Assembly: GCA_023078685.1 (NCBI GenBank)
Contig: JALGAS010000007.1
Span: 868,001 to 932,000 of the forward strand
Direction of reading: 5' to 3'
DNA from: Neopestalotiopsis rosae
Lineage: Eukaryota > Ascomycota > Sordariomycetes > Amphisphaeriales > Sporocadaceae
Length of the DNA: 64,000 nt
Positions 33,700-45,555 of this stretch are shown here, one piece after another. The position numbers and the translations under genes were made by a program. Each line of letters starts with the position of its first letter. Within the stretch, counting starts at the first letter, position 1. The notes under the pieces are model-generated. The model was not told the DNA's origin. It searched no databases and worked only from the letters and a program-made list of their open reading frames with translations.

Positions 33700-34599
33700 T
33701 CAACCAACTGCATCCTTCAGCACAACCAAGCCTGTACAGCAGCGACCGCCCTCTGCCAGTGATGTGTAATCTTGTTTTTGGAATATTGTGACCTCCTTGT
33801 TCAGATGTGGCAGCGACCGGGTCTTGTCAGAATCCACTATTTTTCCTACCACGATTTCGCCTCTTTTCAAAACAATTCGGAGCCTGTTGGAAACCGGGTC
33901 CAGAGCGGTTGATAGCCGAACAACTTCATTCTCGATCGGAGGCGCGTGGCAAGCAATTATCTCCAAATTTGGTGTGTCTAGTTTGATCAATACTCTGCAT
34001 GAAGTATGGTACGAACATATAGGCAACTTACACATGAATTCCAGTGCGTTCATGGTAGGTGGCGATGGAGCGGGTCGGGGTGGGGTGACTTCTTCTAGGA
34101 CGGCGGGATTTCTCTTGATAAAGTCGGCAGTGATCTTTGAGAAGTCATCGTTCAAACTCTGTACGTAGGAATCGTTTTCTTGGCAAATCGCCGCTAGCAG
34201 GTAATTCGAAAGAATTTGGTTGACTTGTGCCTGACCTGGGCCATTTTCCGAGAACCAGACATGGTACGGCTGGGTGTTCGAAGTGCCAAGAGCGGACCAG
34301 CTCTGGTACTGGGTTATGAAGGCATCGAGAGCATAATGCGGCGGTTTGTAACCCAGGTCGAAGAGAATCTTTAAGTAGGAACACAGGTACAAGAAGTGGT
34401 TCAAATGCAAGTTTGGAGCTTGCTCTTGAAATTTGTGTAGCGTCTTTCGCGCAATGGGACTGGAGCTGGAACTGGCTTCGACGCCTGGAGCGTCCATATC
34501 CATTGCATCATCTTCCATTTTGCGGGTGCTTGACGAGCGCAGTGCACTCTTATTGTTTACAGGAGCAACAGCCAGATTATGGTGCTTATTGTAAATCAT
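33700..34599 (-). CDS. Hypothetical protein, 299 residues
   Basis: Single open exon. The N-terminus is Ser-rich and acidic (MEDDAMDMDAPG from residue 28, a possible alternative start at 34518). A Leu/Tyr-rich helical region follows (residues about 65-95, LNHFLYLCSYLKILFDLGY), then a Pro-rich hinge (PPRPAPSPP, about 177-185). The C-terminal part alternates Val/Ile/Leu with charge like a small beta domain (VLIKLDT...LRIVLKRGEIVVGKIV). No signal peptide or membrane span. I do not recognise a family. It lies 330 bp from, and points away from, the gene at 34930, so the two may share a promoter region. A GTAAGT followed 31 bp later by GCAG lies inside the frame but is too short for an intron. Confidence 0.65.
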   Translation of the reverse strand: MIYNKHHNLAVAPVNNKSALRSSSTRKMEDDAMDMDAPGVEASSSSSPIARKTLHKFQEQAPNLHLNHFLYLCSYLKILFDLGYKPPHYALDAFITQYQSWSALGTSNTQPYHVWFSENGPGQAQVNQILSNYLLAAICQENDSYVQSLNDDFSKITADFIKRNPAVLEEVTPPRPAPSPPTMNALEFMCKLPICSYHTSCRVLIKLDTPNLEIIACHAPPIENEVVRLSTALDPVSNRLRIVLKRGEIVVGKIVDSDKTRSLPHLNKEVTIFQKQDYTSLAEGGRCCTGLVVLKDAVG

Positions 34600-34929
34600 A
34601 TGGATGAAATCTTTTATATCATCTCTGTGAGGTCAATGTGGCGTACGTAGATGATCTGTGTGCTGCAACCATACATATATATGCACTAACAACAATGCGC
34701 CAATCATTCATGGTGGAGCCGTTTGCTACAAACGGCTTCGAGTTCCACCCAAGACAACTGTGCCCTTGAACTCATTTCTTATGAGTCTACGGCCTCGTAC
34801 AGTTATATTCCCGACCTTTGGCGTGATTCTCGCACAACGAATTACACGAATTTGACTGCTTCCCAAATAGAGAGAGGGAGGAAGGGAGACAGAGAGACGG
34901 AGACAGAGACAGAGAGCGAGAGAGAAAGC
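34600..34929. promoter_or_regulatory. Shared upstream region of two divergent genes with a purine tract
   Basis: 330 bp between the start codons at 34599 (minus) and 34930 (plus). The 60 bases before the plus-strand ATG are almost all purine (GAGAGAGGGAGG... then GAGACAGAGACAGAGAG), a polypurine/polypyrimidine tract typical of fungal promoters or 5' leaders. No TATA box assigned. Confidence 0.55.
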
Positions 34930-36263
34930 ATGAGTACTTCTGGAGCTACGGCCAAGTTGCCAGCCGTCCCCCAGCTCAACGGCAACAATATTCACCTCTG
35001 GAAGATCAAGCTTGTTCAGCACCTCCGGCCCCAGGGACTCGCACAGTATGTCCAGAAAAATATTATGGCACCGGATACTCTAGAGGAGCGGGAGAAGTGG
35101 GAAAAAGAACGAGTTGCCGTCTTCGATATCATATTGGCCCACACCGAGGATGTTATTGACCAATTGGTCGAAGAGGGCGGTTGGGACATGGACACCCAGG
35201 AGGATCCTAAGGACCTGGTCGATATTGCCGTGAGTCTTTTCTCGAAGAAGAAGGAGAAGAAGAAGAGCACAGATGTCATTGGCACGGATGAACATCCCAA
35301 TTCCGAAGAGGATGCCGAAACCTTCATATCCTCAGAAAGTATCCAGCCTGGGTCTCCTCTCCGCGAGTAAGTTGTAAACATTCTTTCAAGTGGCTCACCG
35401 CGCTCTGACAAATGACGTATCCGCGTAGGTCTCAGAACCCATCAACCCCTTCGTCGACCAGGAGACCGAGCCCGTGTACCTCGACCTTGATTGATGCCGA
35501 CTATGACAAGGATTCCGATGCACAACGTGCGCTTCAGCATGCAACCCCACGATATGATAATATGAATGACGACCGTACTGTCCAACAAGGCGCTTCTACA
35601 GCAAACTTCTTCGATCGCGTCACTCCTGTCGTCAATGACGAGTCGCGAATCAAGATGGAAGAAATAGATGAGCGATGGGCTCCTCCTGCTACGTTACTCG
35701 AAACGAAAATCGTGATCGATCTAACCGAGGAAGACGGCGAGACTCCAGAGAATCCGTCTAAAAGGTCACCCAAGAAAGAATTTTGCCTCAATTCTTTGGA
35801 TTTGACCGAAGACGCTGATGCTTCCAGCTTGTCGAAGAAGTTGCTAAAGCTAGAGGAAGACTCGAGCGCCTCTATGTTGGATCTGGCCGCTGAGGAGGAC
35901 GACGTCGAGGATAGACTGCCAAATATACACAAAAAGCTTCAATCCCAAGTACCCGAGCTTGCAGTCGCCGTGGAGCGACGGGCCAAGGCTTACGAGAAGT
36001 TCGATGCGAAACGGACAGAACTCAAGCTCCTCCGCCAGGAGCTCGAAGCGCTGGGACCAGACGCAGCCTCTGGTCTCGAAGACATCATTCAAGAGCGCAT
36101 CAACGAGGCTGAAAAGCTGCTGCAAGATTTCCGAGAGGTCGATACCGAGGCAAAGAAACTCCGTGAAGAGAGCACTGGAGTATACGTGGAGGCCAAGGCG
36201 ATGTGTCAGAAGAACTCAGAAATGTTGTCCGACTCAATGAACAGGGATATCAACCTCAACTAG
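34930..36263 (+). CDS. Hypothetical protein with Gag-like N-terminus, SUMO-interacting motif and coiled coil
   Basis: Exons 34930-35366 and 35429-36263, 423 residues; the 62-bp intron has a GTAAGT donor, CTGAC branch and TAG acceptor, phase 2. The first 100 residues (LNGNNIHLWKIKLVQHL, then Trp-containing charged helices) resemble the N-terminal region of copia-type Gag proteins (UBN2/DUF4219 style), so it may derive from a retrotransposon; this is a weak, by-eye likeness. Residues about 240-247 read IVIDLTEE, a hydrophobic core followed by acids as in SUMO-interacting motifs. The last 130 residues are a charged coiled coil (AYEKFDAKRTELKLLRQELE...). No nuclease, RT or zinc knuckle remains. 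Nuclear partner binding is inference. Confidence 0.8.
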
Positions 36264-36628
36264 TGAGGATCAAGTACAAGATGGCTGTCTGTGTATTATC
36301 TAAGCCTGGTCGATACGAGTGGCTACTTTTCGCTAGAAACTTCTCGAGCCACCGGAACGGGTAGGATTTGAGACGGCAACACAAAGCTGTTCCAGTGCAG
36401 ACTTTTTGGCAGGTAGATCTAATCTACTGATATGAGACTACACACAAGGCGGATGCTCTTCTTCAACCATTGGCACATGTATGCTCCAGCGATTAGACCT
36501 CTACCCACTTCTCCTGATTTTATTTTCAACTCGCTTGGAAAGTCTCCAAATGCTTTGGCATGAGGACAAAATTTCAACAGGCTCCCACTGTTAGCGATTG
36601 TGAAAAGAAGACCGGCCAAGCTATCTTC
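36264..36628. other. Intergenic region
   Basis: 365 bp between two genes on the same strand. Nothing beyond a short open frame on the minus strand, which is not supported. Confidence 0.6.
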
Positions 36629-37756
36629 ATGATGTCAAATGAAGAGCAGACCAACGATGCTGCTTCACCAGCCTTTGTTCCCCCGCTTTGCATTTATTGC
36701 AGCAGGTACGCAAGGCCACTGGGACACACCCGATCAAAAATGAAGGAGTATGCTAAATATACTAGTAAACCCCTCTACGAATGGAACGAGTCGTTGAGCT
36801 GTGACGGCAGCGCAACATGCAAAATGTGCGCCAGTAGCGCTGTAACATGCATCAAAGTTAGTGACCAGATCCACGTGTTGGTTTTCTGATTTTCTGAGCT
36901 GATATTTCCACCAGCCTCCCAGCAACTCTAGGCTGGAGTTGCAGCTTCGATGTCTCCGACAGATTGCGCTTCAGTATTTACATGCTCGTTCGGCCAAGGA
37001 TGCTAGAGGTATTGAGCATACGACGGAGAATTATAGTTCCCTGCAAGCCGCCATCAGCGACAACGTCGAATTTGATGCGTGCCGCCAAGAGGGTGAGAGC
37101 GCCAGAGCCACTGCCTTCGTCCAGAGGATGGAAGCAATGGTGGCCGCGAAAAAAAGATCACCTTGGACTACACTGCGAAACATCATACCAAGACGGTATC
37201 ATTGGAACCTCCGTGGTGGCATGAGCTGGGAGGCAATTGCATCGGCCAGCGAGAACTACAGGTGGATGCGAGCAACCGTTGTCCACGCCCGAGCGAATTT
37301 CATCTCGGCTGGGAAGTGCTCACGTTGTCGTCAAGGAAAAAGACCGTTCCAAGAATGTGCTATATTGCTTATCGGTGGCGAGGCTCATCAGGCCACCCTC
37401 GCTCAATGCACAAATTGCATCACTGCCCAGAATCACAGATGCGATATCCTATCGCTTCCAGAGTCGAAGAAGCTATTAGTAGGCGGAAACAAGAAGTGCA
37501 GTACCCCAGGAACAGGCACACCAGCACCGCCGCCGAGATCAAAGGGCGATGAAGGCCAAACTCGCAAGAGGAAAGCCGTCGAGAGTGTTGCCGTCGAGGC
37601 TGCTAGGAAAAGGAGAAAGCTCGCAGAAAGCCTGTTATCTCTTCTGACGCAATTCGAACAGCTCTTTACCCAGTGAATACCCTCTCGTGCACCAGTACGC
37701 GAACTTGAGCTGACCTCGATAGGATGGATGCACAGGTAATCAACCTTGATTTTTGA
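36629..37756 (+). CDS. DUF3716-like cysteine-cluster protein, copy B
   Basis: Exons 36629-36705, 36766-36856, 36915-37672, 37723-37756, 319 residues. Intron 1 (60 bp) is in frame and free of stops, so an ORF caller reads through it, but GTACGC/TGCTAAAT/CTAG borders and the match CSSKPLYE to copy C's MSSKAVKE show it is removed. The start is the first of two adjacent ATGs. The N-terminus has an extra C-x2-C (LCIYC). The core has C-x2-C-x4-RPF-x2-C...C-x2-C-x6-C (CSRCRQGK...QCTNC). A Lys/Arg-rich tail (RKRRK) and Leu-rich end follow, then the 34-nt last exon coding MDAQVINLDF. It is the most divergent of the three copies and lies 544 bp upstream of copy C, a tandem pair. Function unknown. Confidence 0.85.
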
Positions 37757-38300
37757 GCTTGGTCTTTGACCCCGTAGGCGGACAAAAGCTGGAAGTGGCC
37801 AAGAACTCGAGCCATATGATATGTGAGCAAGCTGGTCTACATCAGTCTTGTTGGTACAGGTCTGTTGATACCTCGAAATAGCCGCAAGTCGTCGGGTAGT
37901 CTTGGAGGCAAGCATGTATTTATTTTTCAGTTGATTCCAGAGAAAAGGTACCCTCCAAGACCAAGAGGGTTCATACTCCCACGTAAAGTATCATACACCG
38001 GGCGTTAGAGTAGTATCGAGCATTTCTAAAGGCCAGGTGCCTGATGCACATATAGGTGCCTCACTTTCAAGGTACCCTCCAACTGAAGCATTCGACCGTA
38101 GCCGCGGTGCCAGCCGTTGCTACTTCCTTGTCCATCATCCCTTTCCTACATCATTGACCTCCGAAGAAAACCACAACGCCAGAAGACTGCTGTATGCGCC
38201 CAAAAGAGCAGCAAACGAGATCTATCGCGACTGACACGCCAATCATAATTGAACAGTTAAGCAACCGTAATTTAGCCAATCAGACTCCAGCAAGGACAGA
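37757..38300. other. Intergenic region between copies B and C
   Basis: 544 bp. The phrase AAGGTACCCTCCAA occurs twice (about 37946 and 38069), a small direct repeat. No gene. Confidence 0.6.
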
Positions 38301-39387
38301 ATGGCGGCGGCGCAAATCTTTTGTGTATACAGCATGTCGTATGTCTGTCTTCTCATGTTTCATGGATGGTACTGAACAATAGCAGCAAGGCCGTGAAAGA
38401 ACTTGACAAGAGCGCTGGTTGTAGTTCCGAACGTTGCCCGTCAATTTTGGACAATCTCCCCCATGTCTACGTACGTAAACCTTCTTCTATATTATGTGAA
38501 CCGAACTCACAATTACTATGCAGCCGCAGCGTGGAACGACGCTTTACGCTATCAGCATGAAGATGCATAGCACCTATCGCAAGCTTATCCAGGCGACCGA
38601 GAACGACGATGTTGATGCATACATGCAGCTAGAGTATAAGTTCTTCGACCTACAAGAGCAGGCTATGAACGACGACAACTGGAACGATTGTCTGTCTGAG
38701 TTAAATCAACAAACTGCAAAGCAGAGGATTCGTGAAGCCGAACAGCATGTCAGATCAAAGCCTTCAAACATGTCCCAGTCCCTCGCCCAGTTGCCTATCA
38801 CGACGTCCGTGCCAGAATTGCGAGAGGATCGCGTTTGGACCTCCATCAAGTGTAACGATCGGGCTTTTCGAGGTCTGTGCCTAGCCAGAAGGGCCAACTT
38901 CGTAGTTATCGGAGCCAAGTGCATGAACTGTGAGCGCGGTTCCGGCCCGTATGATCACTGCGCCGTGGTGATTATGCGGGATGGGAAGCTTCACCCTGGC
39001 ACTCTGGATCGATGCACAAATTGTGTGCACGCTTCCAGGACCGATTGCAACATCACGCGCCTACCAGCGCTCAGGCAAGCCATGGAAGACAAACGGCGGG
39101 AAAGGGGGGATCTTGGCACACCTGGTGGCAACACTCGACGAAACCTCGTCAGCACCGGCAGTAAGCAAGGCCCGGCCAAGCGTCGCAATGAAGCCAGCGC
39201 ATCGGGTGCGGCCCGAAAGATCAGCGGCCACAGCCAGACACAGACGCGATTGAGGTTCCAGGTAACAAGGAACTTGACCGATCTTGAGAATTTATTTCAG
39301 AAGTAAGCAGAGACCTTGCAATGCCACGCGGTCTTTCAGCTAACGAGGTTTAGAATGGACAAGGAGGTCTTCGATCTAGATATGTGA
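38301..39387 (+). CDS. DUF3716-like cysteine-cluster protein, copy C
   Basis: Exons 38301-38338, 38383-38470, 38524-39302, 39354-39387, 312 residues. The ATG (MAAAQIFCVYSMS) aligns with the start region of copy B (LCIYCSS). Introns fall at the same places as in copy B: 44 bp (GTATGT), 53 bp (GTACGT) and 51 bp (GTAAGC, GCTAAC). The core at about 38921-39050 reads CMNC...GSGPYDHC-x-VV...RCTNCV. A basic region (KRRNE) and GHSQTQTRLRF follow, the latter nearly the same as copy A. The last exon codes MDKEVFDLDM. Read as one ORF from 38518, the protein would lose its first 42 residues and last 10. Likely zinc-binding; role unknown. Confidence 0.87.
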
Positions 39388-40060
39388 CCCCAAAGCAACA
39401 GGAATTCGCGTCTTGATGAACCATGGAAGAGGGTTTGGTTGCACCTCGCGTGGGCGGGTGCGTTTCTCCCGCTCGCTAGCCGTTGGGGATGAAGATTTAT
39501 CTTATTTCGGGAATCACGAAAGCGACGGGCGCTTGTTATTGTCATGGGAAATAGTACAAGGCGGACTTCTCCCTATCAGATACCCTTTGCGATGTACATG
39601 AGTGCGCGTCGTCATGCCCTGCTTCGCACGCGTTCGCACGATTTGTCCCCCCTGTATGGCCTAAATAACACATTTTCCTTCCGTTTGACGACCTGGTCCA
39701 GTCAGGTGATGACTTCTCATGGTGGTAAGATACTCCAGTCATCAGTTAGTCCACGGGACCGAATTGCCGAAACATCGGTCCACAGGCGGCGGAAATACCA
39801 CAGTCCACCAAAATGGATGAGACTAGGGACGTATTGTGTTGAATACAGAATCGACTTTACCTAATGCGTCGGCTGCCATCTCAATTGGAGGACATTCGTG
39901 ATGTATGGATAAGTGCCGCGAATATCATTCCACTATGCGACAAACAATCAGACCGCATAGGTTCTTTTTAGAAGCAATCTTTACCCCCTGTAAAGCCACT
40001 ATAATGTCCACTTTAAGGTGTTTGACGCCCGTTGACACTCGGCGCAGTTGAATACATCTC
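39388..40060. other. Intergenic region running into RIP block 2
   Basis: No gene supported. Several 60-100-codon frames show no protein-like features. Composition turns AT-rich after about 40,060. Confidence 0.6.
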
Positions 40061-43000
40061 CATGAGAAAAACAAAAATAACCATTATAATTATTTATATA
40101 TTTTATTATAATTATTGTAATCATGGTCTTTTCTGTATTAATGACCCTAAAGTGCGCGAGATAATCTCTGCCAGCGATTTAAGACGTTTATATAAAGGGA
40201 ATAATACGTTATTTTGGCGTAATTTCAAGGCCCGCGGTAATATTGCCGTGATATTAGAAAATTAATAAATATAGTATATAATGGATGGATGCATGAATAT
40301 CAATAGAAAATCATTTATAAGAATGAGTCTATATGCCTCGGGCGGATAATAAAACTTCGGTAGCAAGCTGCCATAGCTACCTAGGAGCCCGAAACCCAGG
40401 AGTTATGCTTATGCATTATATGCCTATTGATTTTTGCTTAAAGAATATCCTCAAAATTCAGTTATAAACCTTAATCCGAGTGCTAAGGCTTGTTGGTCGT
40501 TATGCGCTTTTAAGGCTGGCATATTTTCTTTTTATATCGGATACTATACCTTATGCATATTTTATTTTATTCCTAACGACGTATTATGCCAAATTCTAAA
40601 AAATCGCAATATTAATAACTTTAATATATCCGAAAGCACCTAAAATACTCTTTATTAAATAATCGTACGATTAACCAAATTTACGACACTATTTTAAAAA
40701 TATAGCACGATTATTTATCGTTAAAGCTACCTAATTTTTCGCGATAATCTAATTATTACTATATCGATCCGCCAAGGAAAGGCATTATACCACAAAAAGC
40801 TAGCTCGTTTATCGTTATTATTTATGCAATACGTTTTAAATAGCTCCTAAACCGTTATAAAATAAATTATGGCTATTGGCCGATTCGGACGAAGAACGCC
40901 TTCGATTACTCGATAAGGCATACCGTAATAACTTTATTTCGCTTAATAATAAAGACTTATATTAGCTCTATAATTTGGCTAATCCTTTTTGGGATCTAGT
41001 TAAGTCGATCCGTGATAAAGGATAGTTAAAAAATAATATTGCAAATAGCCCGGAAGAAAAGGACTAATCGAATTATTCGGATAAGCCTAACGATATTCCC
41101 GACTATAAAAACGACGAAATATCTAATAATTACGGCGATTCTAGCTAGGCCCTTTTTAAAAAATCGGGAAATATAGTCGATAATAAGATAATTAGCGTGG
41201 AAATCGCGCCAGCTACGGAAGCTACAAATGCAAAAATCTAGCCGACCGATTATAAAATGCTAAATAATATAGAAGAGCAGATAAATAAAGCGACTAATAA
41301 TATTTATTCGAATATAAAGGATATTTTATTAGAATTATTTATAAAAATTGCTAATACGGACGCTAATGCCCTCGCAACCCGCGCGTACGGAAACTCGACC
41401 AAGCGCGCAAAAAACGAAGGAGTAGCATTAGGCAAAAATAACCGTAACGGTCCCTAAGCCAAAATCTAACGTATCCAGGAAACTATCGATATAATAGCTG
41501 CATAGGCTTTAGATATATAAGTCGAAGCGGTTATCCTATTTAATAGATGTAGAAGCGACGAGACCGAAAAAGATATATATATTAATTCAAATAGATAAAT
41601 TATTTTATATATAATAAAAAGGCGTGGGTCGATTATTTATAGCTTAATAAAGGCAAGCCACGAATATATTCTAGCACTATTTTTTAGCGCAATTATCCTA
41701 TATTTTTATACGAGGAATTTGTGATACCGACGATAGTAGCTGGGCGATACTTAAAGCCGTTATTATTTCCTATAAATACTTTCGGTTATATTTACCTTTA
41801 AAAAGCTTAATTTCGCATTACGGTGCGGTATTTATATTATTTTAGGAAATTCGCATAATTATTCGTGCGTGGCTATTATTTTAGTCGTTATAATATCTTT
41901 TTTAAGGGTAATCGCCAGGAATTTAGTATATTTTTTTTATATAAGCTCGCTAATGCGATTTGCGCGTATAAGCAAATTTTTATGCGCCTAAATAGCGACG
42001 TTGGCTTACGCCCGAGTACCTTAACGAGCTTAAAATAATTTATAACGTTCGTACGGCTATCGAATTCGCTACCTAAAACCAATATTTAGGCAATCCCAAG
42101 CGAAACCTCTCTATAAAAAGTATTTATAGCCGTTATAGCGTCCCCTATAAATATAATTATATTATTATTGGCGTTAATTCCGGGATATATGTTTTAAGCA
42201 CGTCCGGCGGCAAATATAAGGACGGAGGCGTTAGGATATAAATTCACAAATATGCTCTAAATATCGTTATTATTAATCGTATATTATAGAAATCGGGTTT
42301 ATAGCGTAATATACGCGTCGGGATCATTATATCGTAAATATATTCTCCTAATATCGTCTCGAAAGGCGTTAAATAATTTTAATATTATTATAACTTTTTC
42401 CTTAAAATTTTGCATTAAGGGAATCGTTACGCTCTTTTGGACTAATATAGCATTAATATGCGTTTGCACCGTATCATAGGCATAGGTCGTTCGCCGCCAC
42501 CATTTGCGCATAAGGGATATCTTTCGTAACAGCGATTCCTTCTCTATATCATCTACCAGAGAACCGACCTCTATAATTATCAGCTCGATATAATCCAGAG
42601 CATTAATAACTCCCTGTATTTTTAAGATAGGGTTTTGAAGCGGCCGTTTAGTATAATAAAGAATAAACTAGACGGCTTAGGGAGGCCCTGGATAGTCCGT
42701 CGAAAGCCAGGGTCGTTCCCGATCACTCGCTGGGAGCTAAGGTTTCGGGCTTGGTCGGCGAAGCTAAATGCTAAATTAACACTTTATTTTATTCGATGCT
42801 ATTTTCGTTTAAATAAAGAATTAATTATAGCCGAGTGCTCGGGTTATATTATAATATTATAAGTGGTGTAATACCCTTAGAAATAACCGTATTTTTTTTT
42901 ATATTTATTAAATAACCGGAAGGTATTTTCGATAGCATTTTCCCAGCTAATATCCAGATAATGCTTAAATTAGCCAGCATAACGACGAATATAAACCAGC

Positions 43001-45555
43001 ATACCTTCCAATTATTATAGCCTAGCCGGGTAAATAAACTATATAATACATATTATTCCTCGCCAAAAACTTGGATACTAATATTAATATTAAAAATAGG
43101 CGCGACTCGATTATTTTGGATATAAAGGAAACGAGAGGTCCCTCGGGTCGTACGTCTATTATCGATTATAGCGGTTTTAGTAAAGGTTTATGCTAGGAAA
43201 TATTGGGTATAACGCGGTCGAGTATTAAAAACGATATTTTTCCCTGATATATTATGATCGCTTTTCGGTAGATAGGCTTTAATTAGAGTTTTTTTCGATT
43301 AAATATATGCACCGAATTATTAAAAATTACCTTTTGGTTCGGTCGTATTTAGGATTTGCGGTTTTTTTAACGGCTTAAACGGAAAATCGCCGAAATCCAT
43401 TACTAAGAATATAATGCTTACGTATATTTATGCAAATTCTATATTGCGTATTAATTAAGCCTTTTTCTTTTCTTTTAATAGCTTTTCTAAGCACGAAAAT
43501 TTTCTAAAAATTTATTTCTAATATTATAAAGGCAAATAAATAAACGACCACTAGCCGCATAGACCCTTTTGCAAATAGGAAGTCGTTTATTTAAGCCCTT
43601 ATTAAGCGGCGTTTACAGCTTTAATCCAAACTAATTATTAAAATTTATAATTAAAGCCTTTTTTGCCTTTATAAAAAATAACCTTTTTTTCTAAAATATA
43701 TTTCGGCAATCCGCGTTTTAATATTGCTATTAAATCTCTATCCCTAATAATATAGCCTTATTAGAAATTTTAGCGACGATATCCTCCTTTTCCTTCGGAA
43801 GAGCCACTCCGAAAAGCCCTGCCGCTTTAATTGCAATATCGAGAATTAGCGAAAGGGAGCTTAATATCGTTAAATTTATTAAAACCCAACTCTATTAGAT
43901 TATTTATTTATTCGCCGAAAGTGATTTTATACTATTAAAATAAAACAATCCCCAATTTAACCAAAAAAAAACGAACTTCTTTGTTACGAACATGCACCCT
44001 TGCAGAAGGACAAACAACTGTGTTGGCGCTTAAGAAGGTATGCTGCGGGGCAGTGACCACGGCCCTGGCCAAAAGACCCAGCCACCCCCGCCAGCTGTCA
44101 ACAAGTGTTGACAGGATCATGGCCTTGGCAATGATCCATTGGCATGGATCACAAGGATCATTGTGATCCATAAGATCCAAGAACAAAGGGGATCATACTT
44201 GTTGGTATGATCCAAGCAAACATCAGTGAGGGAATGAATGGATATATTAGGGAGGGATTTCCTACGGTTACATAGACAGTCATTACCTCAGTGATCAATC
44301 TAAGCATCTATCTTACCCATAGGTGAAGCATTCAATACGCTTTGACGACTACACTTGTGAATCATTTCAGGACCACCATCTTCAGTTACTCATTGCTCAG
44401 TTCAGTATCTTGGCTAGCGTTCCCTGTTAGCATAAACCCCCAACACCTCTTATACTCAGGTTTATTCTAGAAACCCGTAGTATAGTCGTTACATTCTTAT
44501 AAATATTTGCAAACGATCTCCGGCTTATAAACGTTATTAATCCGATTATTTTTTTTACCTTTATTAAACGATTGCTTAATATTTTTGCCCGCGCCGGCCT
44601 ATTTTAAATATAATTAAACCCGAACGGCAGCGCTACCTTAAAATAGCCCAAAAATATAATAAACGCTAATACCCTTCGAAATATTAAAGCTTAGCTGCGT
44701 AATATCGGTTTTACTAAATTTAACCCAGCTTAATTCTAGGGTGCTAAGGCTAACCGATACCTGGATACAATAATTAATTATATTTTAAATAAGCGACTAT
44801 TATATATTAGCAAAAACGCTTCGATATCCGCTATAAGCACTCCGAAAACCCCTATTAAAAAATAAGCTTATATACCGCCGCCGACGACTTATATAAATAA
44901 TATATTTTATTAAATAAATAAAATGGATTTTCGCCTAGTTACAAATTTACGTAATCGACGCCGTCTATAATAATTTAATGCTAATTTATTTTTTTTACGA
45001 ATTGAACGCCGCTCCGAGGCTCCTAATTTTAATACGACGTTAGCGGGTAAAACTAATGCTTAATCCTTCGATAACAAAGGCAGGCCAATATTTACAAAAT
45101 TATAAGCTTTTTTAACAACGTCGTTTCCTAGCGCCTTAAATTTAAAAACTGGCACCCCGTTACTAAATGCGATTAAAAATGCTCTCGATAAATTCGCCGT
45201 CCTCGGGGCACGCATATATACTAAAAATAATGCGTTTATATTAGCTTATAATATAGCTATAAAAAAATATTAGCAGCTTATTCGCATCGTTTCTTAAGCT
45301 AAAAATTATAATATAAACGATTAAGATTATAATAAAAAATATAAATAAAATTACAAAAACTTAGAATCTTTAGCAAATTTAGGTAATATTTCCGAGGGTA
45401 ATATAAACGATCTCGGTAATAAAAAAAGGCATATATTTGCGGAAAGGCAGTGACTTTATAACTCCCTCGCAATTTTAAAATACGCAAAGCTGCATATAAC
45501 TAACACGCCTAATAAAGAGTGCTCGATTGCAGCGAAGCTTTTATTTATTTAATAT
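40061..45555. repeat. RIP-degraded AT-rich block 2
   Basis: About 5.5 kb with the same signature as block 1 and no intact gene. From about 41.25 to 45.45 kb it follows 13.35-13.41 plus 21.09-24.65 kb in the same direction, strongly diverged. Sample anchors: TTTGCCCGCGCCGG at 44586 and 23769; ATTCTAGCACTATTTTTT near 41670 against ATCCTAGCGCTATTTATT near 21425; TAAGCTAAAAATTA near 45296 against TAAGCTAAAATTA near 24488. A less AT-rich island sits at about 40330-40430. Confidence 0.9.
43982..44493 (+). mobile_element. Solo LTR of the same chromovirus, inverted relative to the full element
   Basis: 512 bp equal to the reverse complement of the LTR at 13410-13921, with no difference seen. It is flanked by the target duplication TTCTT (43977-43981 and 44494-44498). 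The intact duplication shows one insertion followed by LTR-LTR recombination that removed the interior. It interrupts the alignment between blocks 1 and 2 cleanly. Confidence 0.97.

Noticed and set aside
33980..34035. Possible intron with GTAAGT donor inside the 299-residue minus-strand gene
   Set aside because: Only about 37 bp between donor and nearest acceptor, too short, and removal brings a stop into frame.
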